A stretch of 22,731 bases of DNA from CAJWPI01 sp964571215 (GTDB taxonomy: Bacteria > Pseudomonadota > Gammaproteobacteria > Magnimaribacterales > Magnimaribacteraceae). The notes under the pieces were generated by a model. The model was not told the DNA's origin and ran no database searches. It was given only the letters and a program-made list of their open reading frames with translations. The stretch is from the NCBI GenBank assembly GCA_964571215.1, contig CAZMZZ010000023.1:1-22731 (forward strand). Reading direction: 5' to 3'. Below are positions 13,884-21,002 of this stretch, in pieces. The position numbers and the translations under genes are program-made. Each line of letters begins with the position of its first letter. Within the stretch, counting starts at the first letter, position 1.

Positions 13884-15467
13884 ATGAGAAGAGGTTTAGT
13901 CTTTCTTCTGCTTGGAATTGTAATTACATTTTCTTTGGGGGTTTATTTTGAAAGAGAGAAACCTTTTCCTTATATGGTTATTAACAATCATATAGTAGAT
14001 ATATACAGAAGTCTTCAAGCGAAAAATACAGAAGCTAAGGAAGTATTATCAGGAAATCAAACTCTTTCTAACTACCTAAAAAAAACTACTTCAATAGATT
14101 CTTATTCAGTCCCGATCGAAATAAGTCAGTATCATCTAGGAGATCTTTTTAAAAAACCCTTAGTCTACAAAGGGGGCTTGTGTATTAATGATCAAACTTT
14201 ATTTCTCACTGCAGGTTCGGGGGAGACCCTCTTAATTAACATCAATTCTCAAAAAATTATTAAGATATTCGATTTAATAAAACTCTTAGAGATTAATAAC
14301 AATAACTTGATATCTATCCATGATCTGGAGTGTTCATTCGATAAAAAACAAGAGAAATATAATTTATTTCTCTCTCTAGAAAAGACTGAGTTCAAGGAAG
14401 ACCTTCAACAATATACAACGCAAGTTTATGCCTTCAGTCTAGACTCTAACCTAAGGAATATTTCTTTGGTTGGCCAAATTTGGAGGTCTGATTTAGGCAA
14501 TCTGAATACAGCTGGGAGACTATTGCTAAAGAACAAAAATAATCTTCTTATCTCTTTTCAAGATAGAGTAGGGATTTCAAATAAGGAAGAAGACTTTGCT
14601 GCTCAAGACCTTGAAAAGATTGATGGAAAGGTTATTTCTATTAACTTAAAAGAAAGAAAGTCTAGTATCTTTTCATTAGGACATAGAACTGTACAAGGTC
14701 TTCATCTTGGTACAGACGGAACTATTTATTCCACTGAACATGGTGAAAGGGGTGGGGATGAACTCAATATAATAGAAAAGAACAAAAATTATGGTTGGCC
14801 TGTAGTTTCTGACAGCCTAGGATATGAAACCTATGAAAGAAGTTTAAAAAGAGATCTTGACTACAACGGAATGGTTGAACCAGTCTATTTTTGGTCACCT
14901 TCAATAGGCATATCTAATTTAATTGAAATAAGAAATTTTGATGAATCATGGAGGGGTAACATAATAGTTTCTAGTCTAAAAACTATGTCGTTATATAGAG
15001 TGCAAATAGAAAAGACAAAAGTTAAATCCGTTGAGCTTATTAAGATAGGAAAAAGAATTAGAGATTTCCAAGAAGATTCTGAGGGTAATATTTTTATGTG
15101 GACAGATTCTCAACATTTAATTCATCTAAAAAAAGATGGAGATAAAATAACTAGAGCAGTCTTTGATTATTATGATCCTGTCCTTAAGGAATGCATGGAA
15201 TGTCATCACTTAGGGGACACTTTCCCATCTGATACGGCACCTTCTTTAAGCAACCTTTTTTCAAGAGAAATTGCCTCTGATAACTTTCAGTATAGTAGTT
15301 CTTTGAAAGAAATATCTGGATTCTGGGATGAAGAAAAGCTTTCAGATTATCTCAGATCACCTCAAACCTTTGCACCTGAATCTTTAATGTACTCTCAGGT
15401 ACAAGACAATAAGAAACTGTTCTTAATAGTAAAGAAACTTAAAGAAGTACAAGAGTCTGGTCAATAA
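13884..15467 (+). CDS. PQQ-dependent sugar dehydrogenase-like beta-propeller fused to a cytochrome c domain
   Basis: Membrane-anchored periplasmic oxidoreductase of 527 residues. Residues 4-21 form an N-terminal signal anchor. About 65 residues of unknown function follow, then a glucose/sorbosone dehydrogenase-type beta-propeller with the hallmark run GHRTVQGLHLGTDGTIYS, TEHGERGGDELN and KNYGWP, and later WSPSIGIS and WRGNIIVSSL. The C-terminal 90 or so residues carry CMECH at 437-441, a c-type haem site, and a possible axial Met502 in PESLMYS. The domain order suggests oxidation of a sugar or aldehyde by PQQ with electrons passed to the fused haem and on to the respiratory chain. PQQ use is inferred from the family. 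It is divergent from the redoxin operon and converges with the alpha/beta hydrolase gene across a 22-nt gap. Confidence 0.88.
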   Translation: MRRGLVFLLLGIVITFSLGVYFEREKPFPYMVINNHIVDIYRSLQAKNTEAKEVLSGNQTLSNYLKKTTSIDSYSVPIEISQYHLGDLFKKPLVYKGGLCINDQTLFLTAGSGETLLININSQKIIKIFDLIKLLEINNNNLISIHDLECSFDKKQEKYNLFLSLEKTEFKEDLQQYTTQVYAFSLDSNLRNISLVGQIWRSDLGNLNTAGRLLLKNKNNLLISFQDRVGISNKEEDFAAQDLEKIDGKVISINLKERKSSIFSLGHRTVQGLHLGTDGTIYSTEHGERGGDELNIIEKNKNYGWPVVSDSLGYETYERSLKRDLDYNGMVEPVYFWSPSIGISNLIEIRNFDESWRGNIIVSSLKTMSLYRVQIEKTKVKSVELIKIGKRIRDFQEDSEGNIFMWTDSQHLIHLKKDGDKITRAVFDYYDPVLKECMECHHLGDTFPSDTAPSLSNLFSREIASDNFQYSSSLKEISGFWDEEKLSDYLRSPQTFAPESLMYSQVQDNKKLFLIVKKLKEVQESGQ

Positions 15468-15474
15468 AACTCGC

Positions 15475-15488
15475 TAAACAGCTGTTTA
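15475..15488. repeat. 14-bp palindrome between convergent genes
   Basis: TAAACAGCTGTTTA is a perfect palindrome in the 22-nt space between the dehydrogenase stop and the alpha/beta hydrolase stop. As RNA it would form only a 5-bp stem with an AGCU loop, followed by a few U residues on the plus strand. It is the only terminator candidate for either gene, but a weak one. Confidence 0.3.
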
Positions 15489-15489
15489 T

Positions 15490-16656
15490 TTAGTCCACTA
15501 AGTTGTGTTCTTGTAACCAGGAAAAGCAAGTAGAAACGGCTTCCTGACACTTTTCATGTTGACCAAAATAATAATGATTTGCACCTTTAACAATATGTAG
15601 TTTCTTATTCTTATGAGAGATAGCATCAAATAGCCTCTGATTGTGACTTGGAGGACAAGCATCATCTGCTGAATTTCCTAAAACCAGAATAGGCTTATTA
15701 ATTTTAGCAGCGCATCTTTCTCCATCCGCCTCACTTAATTCATAAGACCATTGGGAAAGCCAACTTCTTATACTTGTAAATCTAGCTATCCCAATTGGAC
15801 TATCATTAACTACCCTGGGATCTCCTAGATAGCACCAACCTGGCTTTCTGTCATTTGGTTCTATAGTTGCGTCTAACCATCTGGGGTCTGCCATTGTTCC
15901 ATGAACAATAAATCCAAATTCTTTAGTTGGATCTCCCTTAAAACTTTCTAATTTCTTTTTTGCCCATATAGTAATCTTGTTATTTCTTTCTATCTGTTTC
16001 TTTCTATACAACTTTAAAAAGTCTTTTGAATAAGGAGGTTGATTTGGATTGTCGGGATTATAAAGATTGAGATCTGTATCTCTGTCTTCAGGTTGATTTT
16101 CATCTAAAATGGAGGGATCTAACCATTCGGTTAAGGTAGTAGCTCTGCTACAATGAGAAGCTAACAACATCACTGCGTCACATGGAAGTAATGCTGCTTT
16201 AGTTAAATCTGGTGGATCTCCTGCAGGAGTTTTGGTCAAGGTTGGGTTTTCAGCCTGAGATTGATAGAGTAAAGATAGTGAACCTCCACCACTCCAACCG
16301 CCTAAAACAACCTTTTGATAGCCTAAATTTTCTTTTACTTCTCTAATACAAGCCCCTAGATCTAAAACTACCTTCTCCATTATCAAGCCGCTATCAACCC
16401 CTCTGTATCTGCTATTACAATAAATAACAGGTATACCACTTCTAGCCAAAGCAGTAGGCATAGGTAAATATGCTCCCCCTGGCCCGGCTGGATGCATAAA
16501 AACAATTGCAGTATTTGTAATGGGTTTAGAGGGTATTAAGTGGTGAGCTTCCAAGAAAACTATATCTTCGGCACCAGCATAAGTATCTTTATAAGCTGAT
16601 TTTTCCTCATAAATAATGGCAATCGGCTTTCTTGTGTAATTGCCAGAGCTCATCAT
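15490..16656 (-). CDS. Alpha/beta hydrolase
   Basis: A 388-residue serine hydrolase, probably cytosolic because no signal peptide is seen. The nucleophile elbow is GWSGG with Ser122, the oxyanion region is MHPAGPGG at 54-61, the acid is Asp331 or Asp332 in GNSADDACPP, and the catalytic histidine is His361 in KGANHYYFG. A long insert between the nucleophile and the acid (about residues 140-300, rich in Pro, Asn and Asp) forms a large cap domain, so the substrate is probably not a simple ester. The start overlaps the VOC gene stop by 4 nt (ATGA), so the two are translationally coupled and likely act in the same pathway, for example ring or lactone opening followed by hydrolysis. That pathway is inference; the substrate is unknown. 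Confidence 0.88.
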   Translation of the reverse strand: MMSSGNYTRKPIAIIYEEKSAYKDTYAGAEDIVFLEAHHLIPSKPITNTAIVFMHPAGPGGAYLPMPTALARSGIPVIYCNSRYRGVDSGLIMEKVVLDLGACIREVKENLGYQKVVLGGWSGGGSLSLLYQSQAENPTLTKTPAGDPPDLTKAALLPCDAVMLLASHCSRATTLTEWLDPSILDENQPEDRDTDLNLYNPDNPNQPPYSKDFLKLYRKKQIERNNKITIWAKKKLESFKGDPTKEFGFIVHGTMADPRWLDATIEPNDRKPGWCYLGDPRVVNDSPIGIARFTSIRSWLSQWSYELSEADGERCAAKINKPILVLGNSADDACPPSHNQRLFDAISHKNKKLHIVKGANHYYFGQHEKCQEAVSTCFSWLQEHNLVD

Positions 16657-17270
16657 ACTAAACCAGAAATTTTTAACCTCTTCATAAACTCTTTAAATTC
16701 CAAAGTTCGTTCATCTAGTTTGTGCGATCCTACTTTAGACTCCTTCTTGGTTCTTGTTTTCTCAGTCCATCTTTTGAGATTGGTATGAGCTTCTTTTCTG
16801 TCCTTCTCCATAATCTGCGTATAATTTTCATCTCTGCATGTTATTTCAAGAGCTAAACCATTGGGGTCATAAAAATAAATAGAGTGCACAAAGTCATGAT
16901 CAATTGGATCTGATGCCCACCCTATTTCTTTATTCAAATGTTTTTTCCACTTCTCTAACTCTTCTAAGCTATCAACTTCAAATGCTATATGCTGATCAAA
17001 TCCATTGATATATTTAAACTTTTCTTCGTCTGCTTCATCTGGAATATCAAAAAAAGCAACATGATCGCCGTTTCCCATTTCGAAGAATAGATGCATATAC
17101 TCCAAAGGCTCTCCTGAACCAGGAGAAGATTCAAAATCAAGAGCAGCTACTAGCTTGAATCCCATTACATCTTCATAAAACCAACGAGTCTGTTCTGCAT
17201 CTCTGCATCTAAATGCTAAATGATGAACGTTGTCGATCTTAGAAGAAATTTTCTTTTTAATATTGCTCAT
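16653..17270 (-). CDS. VOC family protein (glyoxalase/extradiol dioxygenase superfamily)
   Basis: A single-module vicinal oxygen chelate protein of 205 residues. Two beta-alpha-beta-beta-beta units are visible: the first from VHHLAFRCRDAEQTRWFYED (15-34) to LFFEMGNGDHVAFFD, the second from FDQHIAFEVDSLEELEKW (91-108) to IYFYDPNGLALEITCR. Likely metal ligands are His17, Glu64 or His70, His94 and Glu142. A charged C-terminal helix of about 50 residues follows the VOC core. Members isomerise, ring-cleave or modify small metabolites; the reaction cannot be chosen here. It is followed by the alpha/beta hydrolase with a 4-nt overlap, and a 19-codon ORF ends on its start codon. It lies 127 nt downstream of the kinase gene. 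Confidence 0.9.
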   Translation of the reverse strand: MSNIKKKISSKIDNVHHLAFRCRDAEQTRWFYEDVMGFKLVAALDFESSPGSGEPLEYMHLFFEMGNGDHVAFFDIPDEADEEKFKYINGFDQHIAFEVDSLEELEKWKKHLNKEIGWASDPIDHDFVHSIYFYDPNGLALEITCRDENYTQIMEKDRKEAHTNLKRWTEKTRTKKESKVGSHKLDERTLEFKEFMKRLKISGLV

Positions 17271-17326
17271 AGTTTTTCATAGTATTCAGGGGACTTTTCT
17301 ACTGATATCCCTGATCTTCTCTTCAT
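17267..17326 (-). CDS. Possible 19-residue leader ORF overlapping the VOC start
   Basis: In the 127-nt spacer before the VOC gene, an ATG at 17326 opens a 19-codon frame, beginning MKRRSG and ending YYEKL. Its TGA overlaps the VOC ATG by 4 nt, the same ATGA junction used by three real gene pairs in this window. The ribosome binding site is weak and the peptide is basic with no known motif. It could be a coupling leader or chance. Confidence 0.25.
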   Translation of the reverse strand: MKRRSGISVEKSPEYYEKL

Positions 17327-17397
17327 TAGGCTTACAACTTTAATTATTAGTTTCTTATTTTATCAAAAGCTTAGGGTATCTCTTGATCTTTTAAATG

Positions 17398-18513
17398 CTA
17401 GTGAGATTGCTCAAGTCTTGCTAACAGTCTTTCAATCCAAATATCCATCATTTTTTTTCCCCTATCATCTCCCAACTCCACATCTCCAGTGTGAGTAAGG
17501 TTTAGCAATACCATTCTTAGTCCTCTTGCATAGTCGGTTTGAAGATCTTCATATGAATAATTTTCTATATTTAGAGATCTATGATAATCACGTAAAACGC
17601 TCTCTAGTTCTTTTTTTGTTGTTTCAACAGGCAAAGCGCTTGATAAAAAATAGGCTACATCATAAGCAGCTGGTCCACTACGAGTGAGCTGCCAATCTAT
17701 ATATTTACAGTTATCTCCTTCAAAAAGAATGTTGTCTAATCTTAAATCGCAATGAATAAGTGTAGTAGGAGTTGAAGCGAAGAAGTCTCTAAGAAAATTG
17801 GGTCCAGCTGTCTGCAGTGCCTGTAAATGAGGTTCAAAAGTTTTGGATGAAGTCTTACGAAAGTCTTCAACATGATCATTAAAAACTCCAAATCTAAGTC
17901 GTGCATCTATATCAATTGGTAACAACCAGAAATGATTTTCTAAGACACTGCTCTGCCAATATTGATGATGCATCTTGGCTATACCCCTTAGAACTTGTAT
18001 ACATCCTTCGGGGTTTAGACCTTTAACTTGATCTCCAGGTTCCATAAAAGATAAATCTTCTATTAACAATATATAGCGACGATTCTTAGATGCGGCTATT
18101 TTAGAACCTATAGAGTTCACCCAATGCACCATAAATAAAGGTAATCTGTCTAATAAGGATAAGATTTGAGCTTGCTTTTCTGACCCTTTGTCTCGATCAA
18201 ATTCTGAATAATAAGGTTTAGGAATTTGTAAGGCTTGAGAATCGCCAAATTCTCTATAAAACATAATCTCGCGTTCATAAATTCCTAATAATTCTCCAAA
18301 TACTCTGTTCTCTCTTTTGGGCAGTTTTATTACCACGCTCGACGGTAAGTTTTTACTACCTTTCAGTTTAACTCTTACTACATCACCCATAAAACCATGA
18401 TCTGCCCCCAAAATATTTAGTTCAACTGAGTCAACTTTACTATTTAGAACTGAGCTCAACCAACTTGGCGTTATTTCATTGAGGTGTTCAGGTATATAAC
18501 TAGACTGTTCCAT
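17398..18513 (-). CDS. APH-family phosphotransferase (EcKinase-like small-molecule kinase)
   Basis: Cytosolic protein of 371 residues with the aminoglycoside phosphotransferase/protein-kinase-like fold. The ATP lysine is Lys63 in VVIKLPK, the hinge is YILLIEDL at 147-154, the catalytic loop is HCDLRLDN with Asp256 and Asn261, and the metal aspartate is Asp273 in YIDWQ. The HCDLRLDN and DWQ forms and the GPAAYDVAYFLS tail place it with phosphotransferases related to ecdysteroid kinases rather than with resistance enzymes, so a metabolic hydroxyl is the likely phosphate acceptor. The start is preceded by AGAAGG 8 nt upstream and overlaps the HAD gene end by 14 nt. Pairing of a kinase with a HAD-fold protein suggests they act on the same metabolite. 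The acceptor is unknown. Confidence 0.87.
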   Translation of the reverse strand: MEQSSYIPEHLNEITPSWLSSVLNSKVDSVELNILGADHGFMGDVVRVKLKGSKNLPSSVVIKLPKRENRVFGELLGIYEREIMFYREFGDSQALQIPKPYYSEFDRDKGSEKQAQILSLLDRLPLFMVHWVNSIGSKIAASKNRRYILLIEDLSFMEPGDQVKGLNPEGCIQVLRGIAKMHHQYWQSSVLENHFWLLPIDIDARLRFGVFNDHVEDFRKTSSKTFEPHLQALQTAGPNFLRDFFASTPTTLIHCDLRLDNILFEGDNCKYIDWQLTRSGPAAYDVAYFLSSALPVETTKKELESVLRDYHRSLNIENYSYEDLQTDYARGLRMVLLNLTHTGDVELGDDRGKKMMDIWIERLLARLEQSH

Positions 18514-19237
18514 TGTTACTGCCTTCTATAAGTGAAATAAGTTCTGATAATTGATTAATTTTAAAGGTTGGTTCTGCAGTAACTTCTAAACCTTCAGTCA
18601 GAGGTGTAACCACTCCTTTTTCTATTATTTGCGCAGAACGCATCCCTACTGCATGAGATCCTGCTATATCATGCTCCAAAGAGTCTCCTACAAATAAGAT
18701 TTCATCTTTATCTAATCCTGATTTTTCTAGAGCATAATAAAAAATTTGGGGATCTGGTTTACATGATTTAGCCTCTTCTGAGCTACTCCAATCATCCAAC
18801 ACTTTATCTAACTTATATTTATCAACTATTGGCAATAAATAGTCGTCGTCAATATTAGAAACAATAGAAAGATAGAGTCCTTTTCTCTTCAGTTCCAAGA
18901 GTGTTGATAAACAATCATCTCTAATAGGCATGTATTTAAGTAAAGCTTTTAGTTGGTTATGGTGAAAGCCCTCTATTAAAGATTCAGGCACCTTATGTCC
19001 AAAAGTATTTCCAAAAGAAATTATCATTTCCGTAAATAAATCTTTGTGAAGAAAGAACGATTTTCGACCAAAACGAATGATTGTTTCTTTAGATACCTTT
19101 GTCCAAGTAGAAGCAATCTCTTCGGGAGTTACTTCAATCTTTAGTTCAGATAGTATATGTTTAAAACCACCCCCTAAATTAGAGCCATATCGAAAAAGAG
19201 TACCCCCAAGATCAAAAAAAACTCCCTTTATTTTCAT
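18500..19237 (-). CDS. HAD-superfamily hydrolase (motif I variant DLGGT)
   Basis: A 245-residue haloacid dehalogenase-fold protein with an alpha-helical cap between motifs I and II. Motif I is FFDLGGTL with nucleophile Asp9; the usual second aspartate (acid/base, two residues on) is Gly11. Motif II is Ser127 in SIVSNID, motif III is Lys160 in CKPDPQIF, and motif IV is GDSLEHD with Asp185 and Asp190. The rest of the site is intact, so the protein may be a slow phosphatase, may use another acid, or may act in a different reaction class. The gene is read just before the APH-type kinase and overlaps it by 14 nt. A TATACT box at 19277-19282 in the 61-nt gap after the lactonase-like gene could start transcription here. 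Confidence 0.88.
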   Translation of the reverse strand: MKIKGVFFDLGGTLFRYGSNLGGGFKHILSELKIEVTPEEIASTWTKVSKETIIRFGRKSFFLHKDLFTEMIISFGNTFGHKVPESLIEGFHHNQLKALLKYMPIRDDCLSTLLELKRKGLYLSIVSNIDDDYLLPIVDKYKLDKVLDDWSSSEEAKSCKPDPQIFYYALEKSGLDKDEILFVGDSLEHDIAGSHAVGMRSAQIIEKGVVTPLTEGLEVTAEPTFKINQLSELISLIEGSNNGTV

Positions 19238-19298
19238 AACTTAACTCTGCCAACCATTAAAGCTTAAATAAGGTTAAGTATAAAGAATAGAAACTGAT

Positions 19299-20132
19299 TC
19301 AATCATAATATGCTGGTGCTAGATTTAGGCTTTTAGCCAACTCTAAGTCATGCTCTATCCATAGAGTTGCTCTTTCAGTATTTATAATTTTTTCTACTTT
19401 TTTCATGGCCTGTATTGTTTGCTCAGCGTCTGTATTAAATGTTGGAATTGCCTGTAACTCTCGGGATTTTACGAAATGGTATAAGTCACCAGATAACAAA
19501 ATAGGTCCATAACTCTTTAACTTTAATAGTAATACTTGATGTCCAGGAGTGTGCCCTGGTGCACTTACGATAATTACTGAACCATCTCCAAAGACATCAA
19601 AATCGCCTGTCAAAGTGACTCTTTTATTATTCTCCAATTCTTGATAGTTTGAGATATCAAAAACAGGAAAATTCGACACGTTTTTAAAGGCTGCTTCAAA
19701 TTCTTGCTTCTGAATCAATAATGTAGCTTGAGTAAATCTTTCAGCTGCCCCAACATGGTCTGAATGCATATGTGACATAGCAATGAAATCAATCTCATCA
19801 GGTTGCACAGCAATATTTTGAAGTTGTTCTAGTAAGGAAACCTTATACATTTGTTCAATTCCTGGTCTAACTGGAATAATGCCCTTCCCCACGACATCTA
19901 AAGGTAGCCCAGCATCCCATAAAAGCCTGCCCTTTTTGTGTTCTATGAGGTAACAAGGTACAAATAGTTCACGAACTGGAGTGGTATTATTGCTCAATCC
20001 AAAATTACTAATATCTTGAAATTTTATAGAGCCGCAGTCAAAAACATAAAGACGAAGATTTGAATTTGTAGAACTATTATGGCAACTACTTAGTAAAAAA
20101 ATTAAAGAAAATAGTAAGAAGAGCTTTTTCAT
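19299..20132 (-). CDS. Metallo-beta-lactamase-fold lipoprotein, AHL-lactonase-like
   Basis: A predicted lipoprotein of 277 residues: a lysine start, a hydrophobic stretch and the lipobox LSSC put the lipidated cysteine at Cys17, so the enzyme sits on a membrane facing the periplasm or outside. The dizinc site is complete: HMHSDH (His121, His123, Asp125, His126), His194 in PGHTPGH, Asp216 in SGDLYHF and His261 in IEHD. The GHTPGHQ form and overall layout match the N-acyl homoserine lactonase-like branch rather than beta-lactamases, so opening of a lactone or similar ring is the best guess; quorum quenching is not shown. Its ATG overlaps the stop of the preceding gene by 4 nt (ATGA). No luxI or luxR gene is present in the window. 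Confidence 0.87.
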   Translation of the reverse strand: MKKLFLLFSLIFLLSSCHNSSTNSNLRLYVFDCGSIKFQDISNFGLSNNTTPVRELFVPCYLIEHKKGRLLWDAGLPLDVVGKGIIPVRPGIEQMYKVSLLEQLQNIAVQPDEIDFIAMSHMHSDHVGAAERFTQATLLIQKQEFEAAFKNVSNFPVFDISNYQELENNKRVTLTGDFDVFGDGSVIIVSAPGHTPGHQVLLLKLKSYGPILLSGDLYHFVKSRELQAIPTFNTDAEQTIQAMKKVEKIINTERATLWIEHDLELAKSLNLAPAYYD

Positions 20133-20602
20133 GGAGAAACAGGGTCTAAGCGGAGTATTTGTCTTTTAGGAGGCATTCCCATCATAACCCACATCCTAGT
20201 AGGTATTGGGTTTTCAGCGCTTACCTTTCTAAACTCCTCTCCTTCAATAGGTACAGCAATATAATCTTGTAATTGGCCACTTATTTCCCCTTGTACATTA
20301 GGATTCTTCAATGCAGCCTTATACCAACCTCTGGTCCAATGATGTGCAGAAATATAGAGTCTTCCATCAGTTCTAAATCGAGCAAGCATACGATCACTAG
20401 ATTCTCCTTTATTGTTGAAGGTAGTAATTTTAATCATTGGTATGCCGCAGTCAGTGCGTAGAGTATTTCGACCTTCCTCAATTGCACAACCATCAGGATC
20501 TTCTAAAGAAGGTTGGTAAATACCTAAAACTACCGTTTCGAATATCAGAACGAAAGAAATATAAACTAGACCTACGATTCCCGCTACTTTTAATGCTTTC
20601 AT
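20129..20602 (-). CDS. Membrane-anchored protein resembling DUF385/flavin-dependent nitroreductase-like family
   Basis: A 157-residue protein with one N-terminal membrane segment (about residues 7-28). The soluble part reads like the split-barrel DUF385 group: DRMLARFRTDGRLYISA, then WTRGWYKAALKNPNVQGEISG, followed by VPIEGEEFRKV. This pattern of gly-trp-tyr followed by Leu/Lys-Asn-Pro-Asn-Val is what suggests the family. Actinobacterial relatives use F420, but the cofactor in proteobacteria is unclear and no enzymatic role is assigned. Two cysteines (Cys39, Cys52) lie just after the membrane segment. A good AGGA site lies 7 nt before the ATG. It overlaps the lactonase-like gene by 4 nt, so the two probably work together at the membrane. 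The family call is by pattern only. Confidence 0.65.
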   Translation of the reverse strand: MKALKVAGIVGLVYISFVLIFETVVLGIYQPSLEDPDGCAIEEGRNTLRTDCGIPMIKITTFNNKGESSDRMLARFRTDGRLYISAHHWTRGWYKAALKNPNVQGEISGQLQDYIAVPIEGEEFRKVSAENPIPTRMWVMMGMPPKRQILRLDPVSP

Positions 20603-20718
20603 AATTTAATCCTCATTATTCAAAATTTCACTTTCTTTTTTCAACTTCGAATATACTTTCTCGTCCCAAAACACTTTCTCATTTTTACCACTATAAACTA
20701 TACCAAACTAAAGAGTGC
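20603..20718. other. Intergenic spacer with no recognised gene
   Basis: This 116-nt AT-rich spacer precedes the DUF385-like gene on the minus strand. It holds that gene's ribosome binding site and probably a promoter, but I found no convincing -35/-10 pair. A 22-codon GTG frame (20606-20674) is present but unsupported. Confidence 0.3.
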
Positions 20719-20961
20719 TTAATAAGGTTGGCAAAAATTGTTCCAATAACAATCCCACATAGGCATTAACCAAATGAATAAAAGCCATAACCAAAAGATA
20801 AAGGCTAATAAGACCCCTAATAAATAGTAGAAGAGAGATATTTTCTTACTAAATGGAAGCTTGTCAGCGATAAAAGTGTATAAAGTAAAACCAAAGAAAG
20901 TAATAACAGATGAAATTATCCATAGAAACATCTTAACTAAAATATCTATCGTTATATCCAT
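20719..20961 (-). CDS. Small two-helix membrane protein, function unknown
   Basis: An 80-residue hydrophobic protein with two likely membrane helices, about residues 8-31 and 41-67, joined by a short basic loop (KLPFSKK). The C-terminal tail, MWDCYWNNFCQPY, is short, aromatic and carries Cys71 and Cys77, which could form a disulfide or bind metal; with the basic loop inside, both ends would face the periplasm. I do not recognise a family. It starts 38 nt after the sulfatase stop on the same strand, with a weak AAGAG before the ATG, so it is likely co-transcribed with the sulfatase. The hydrophobic pattern and a proper start make it look real, but a chance frame cannot be excluded. Confidence 0.6.
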   Translation of the reverse strand: MDITIDILVKMFLWIISSVITFFGFTLYTFIADKLPFSKKISLFYYLLGVLLAFIFWLWLLFIWLMPMWDCYWNNFCQPY

Positions 20962-20984
20962 GGGAAGCTCTTGTTGTTTTATTG

Positions 20985-21002
20985 TAGAGTTAGCAGACTC
21001 TA
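20985..21002 (-). other. Short hairpin just after the sulfatase stop
   Basis: TAGAGT and ACTCTA form a 6-bp inverted repeat around a 6-nt loop that begins at the sulfatase stop codon. There is no U-tract after it on the coding strand, so it is more likely a processing or attenuation point than a terminator, if it does anything. Confidence 0.25.

Noticed and set aside
17398..18513. Aminoglycoside resistance gene
   Set aside because: The catalytic loop and DWQ motif fit metabolic APH/EcKinase-like enzymes, and there is no resistance or mobile context.
19299..20132. Beta-lactamase
   Set aside because: The GHTPGHQ and SGDLYHF layout matches lactonase-like enzymes; the fold alone does not imply antibiotic hydrolysis.
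20606..20674. 22-codon GTG ORF before the DUF385-like gene
   Set aside because: Weak start, no known similarity, and its end overlaps the ribosome binding site of the real gene; probably chance in AT-rich DNA.
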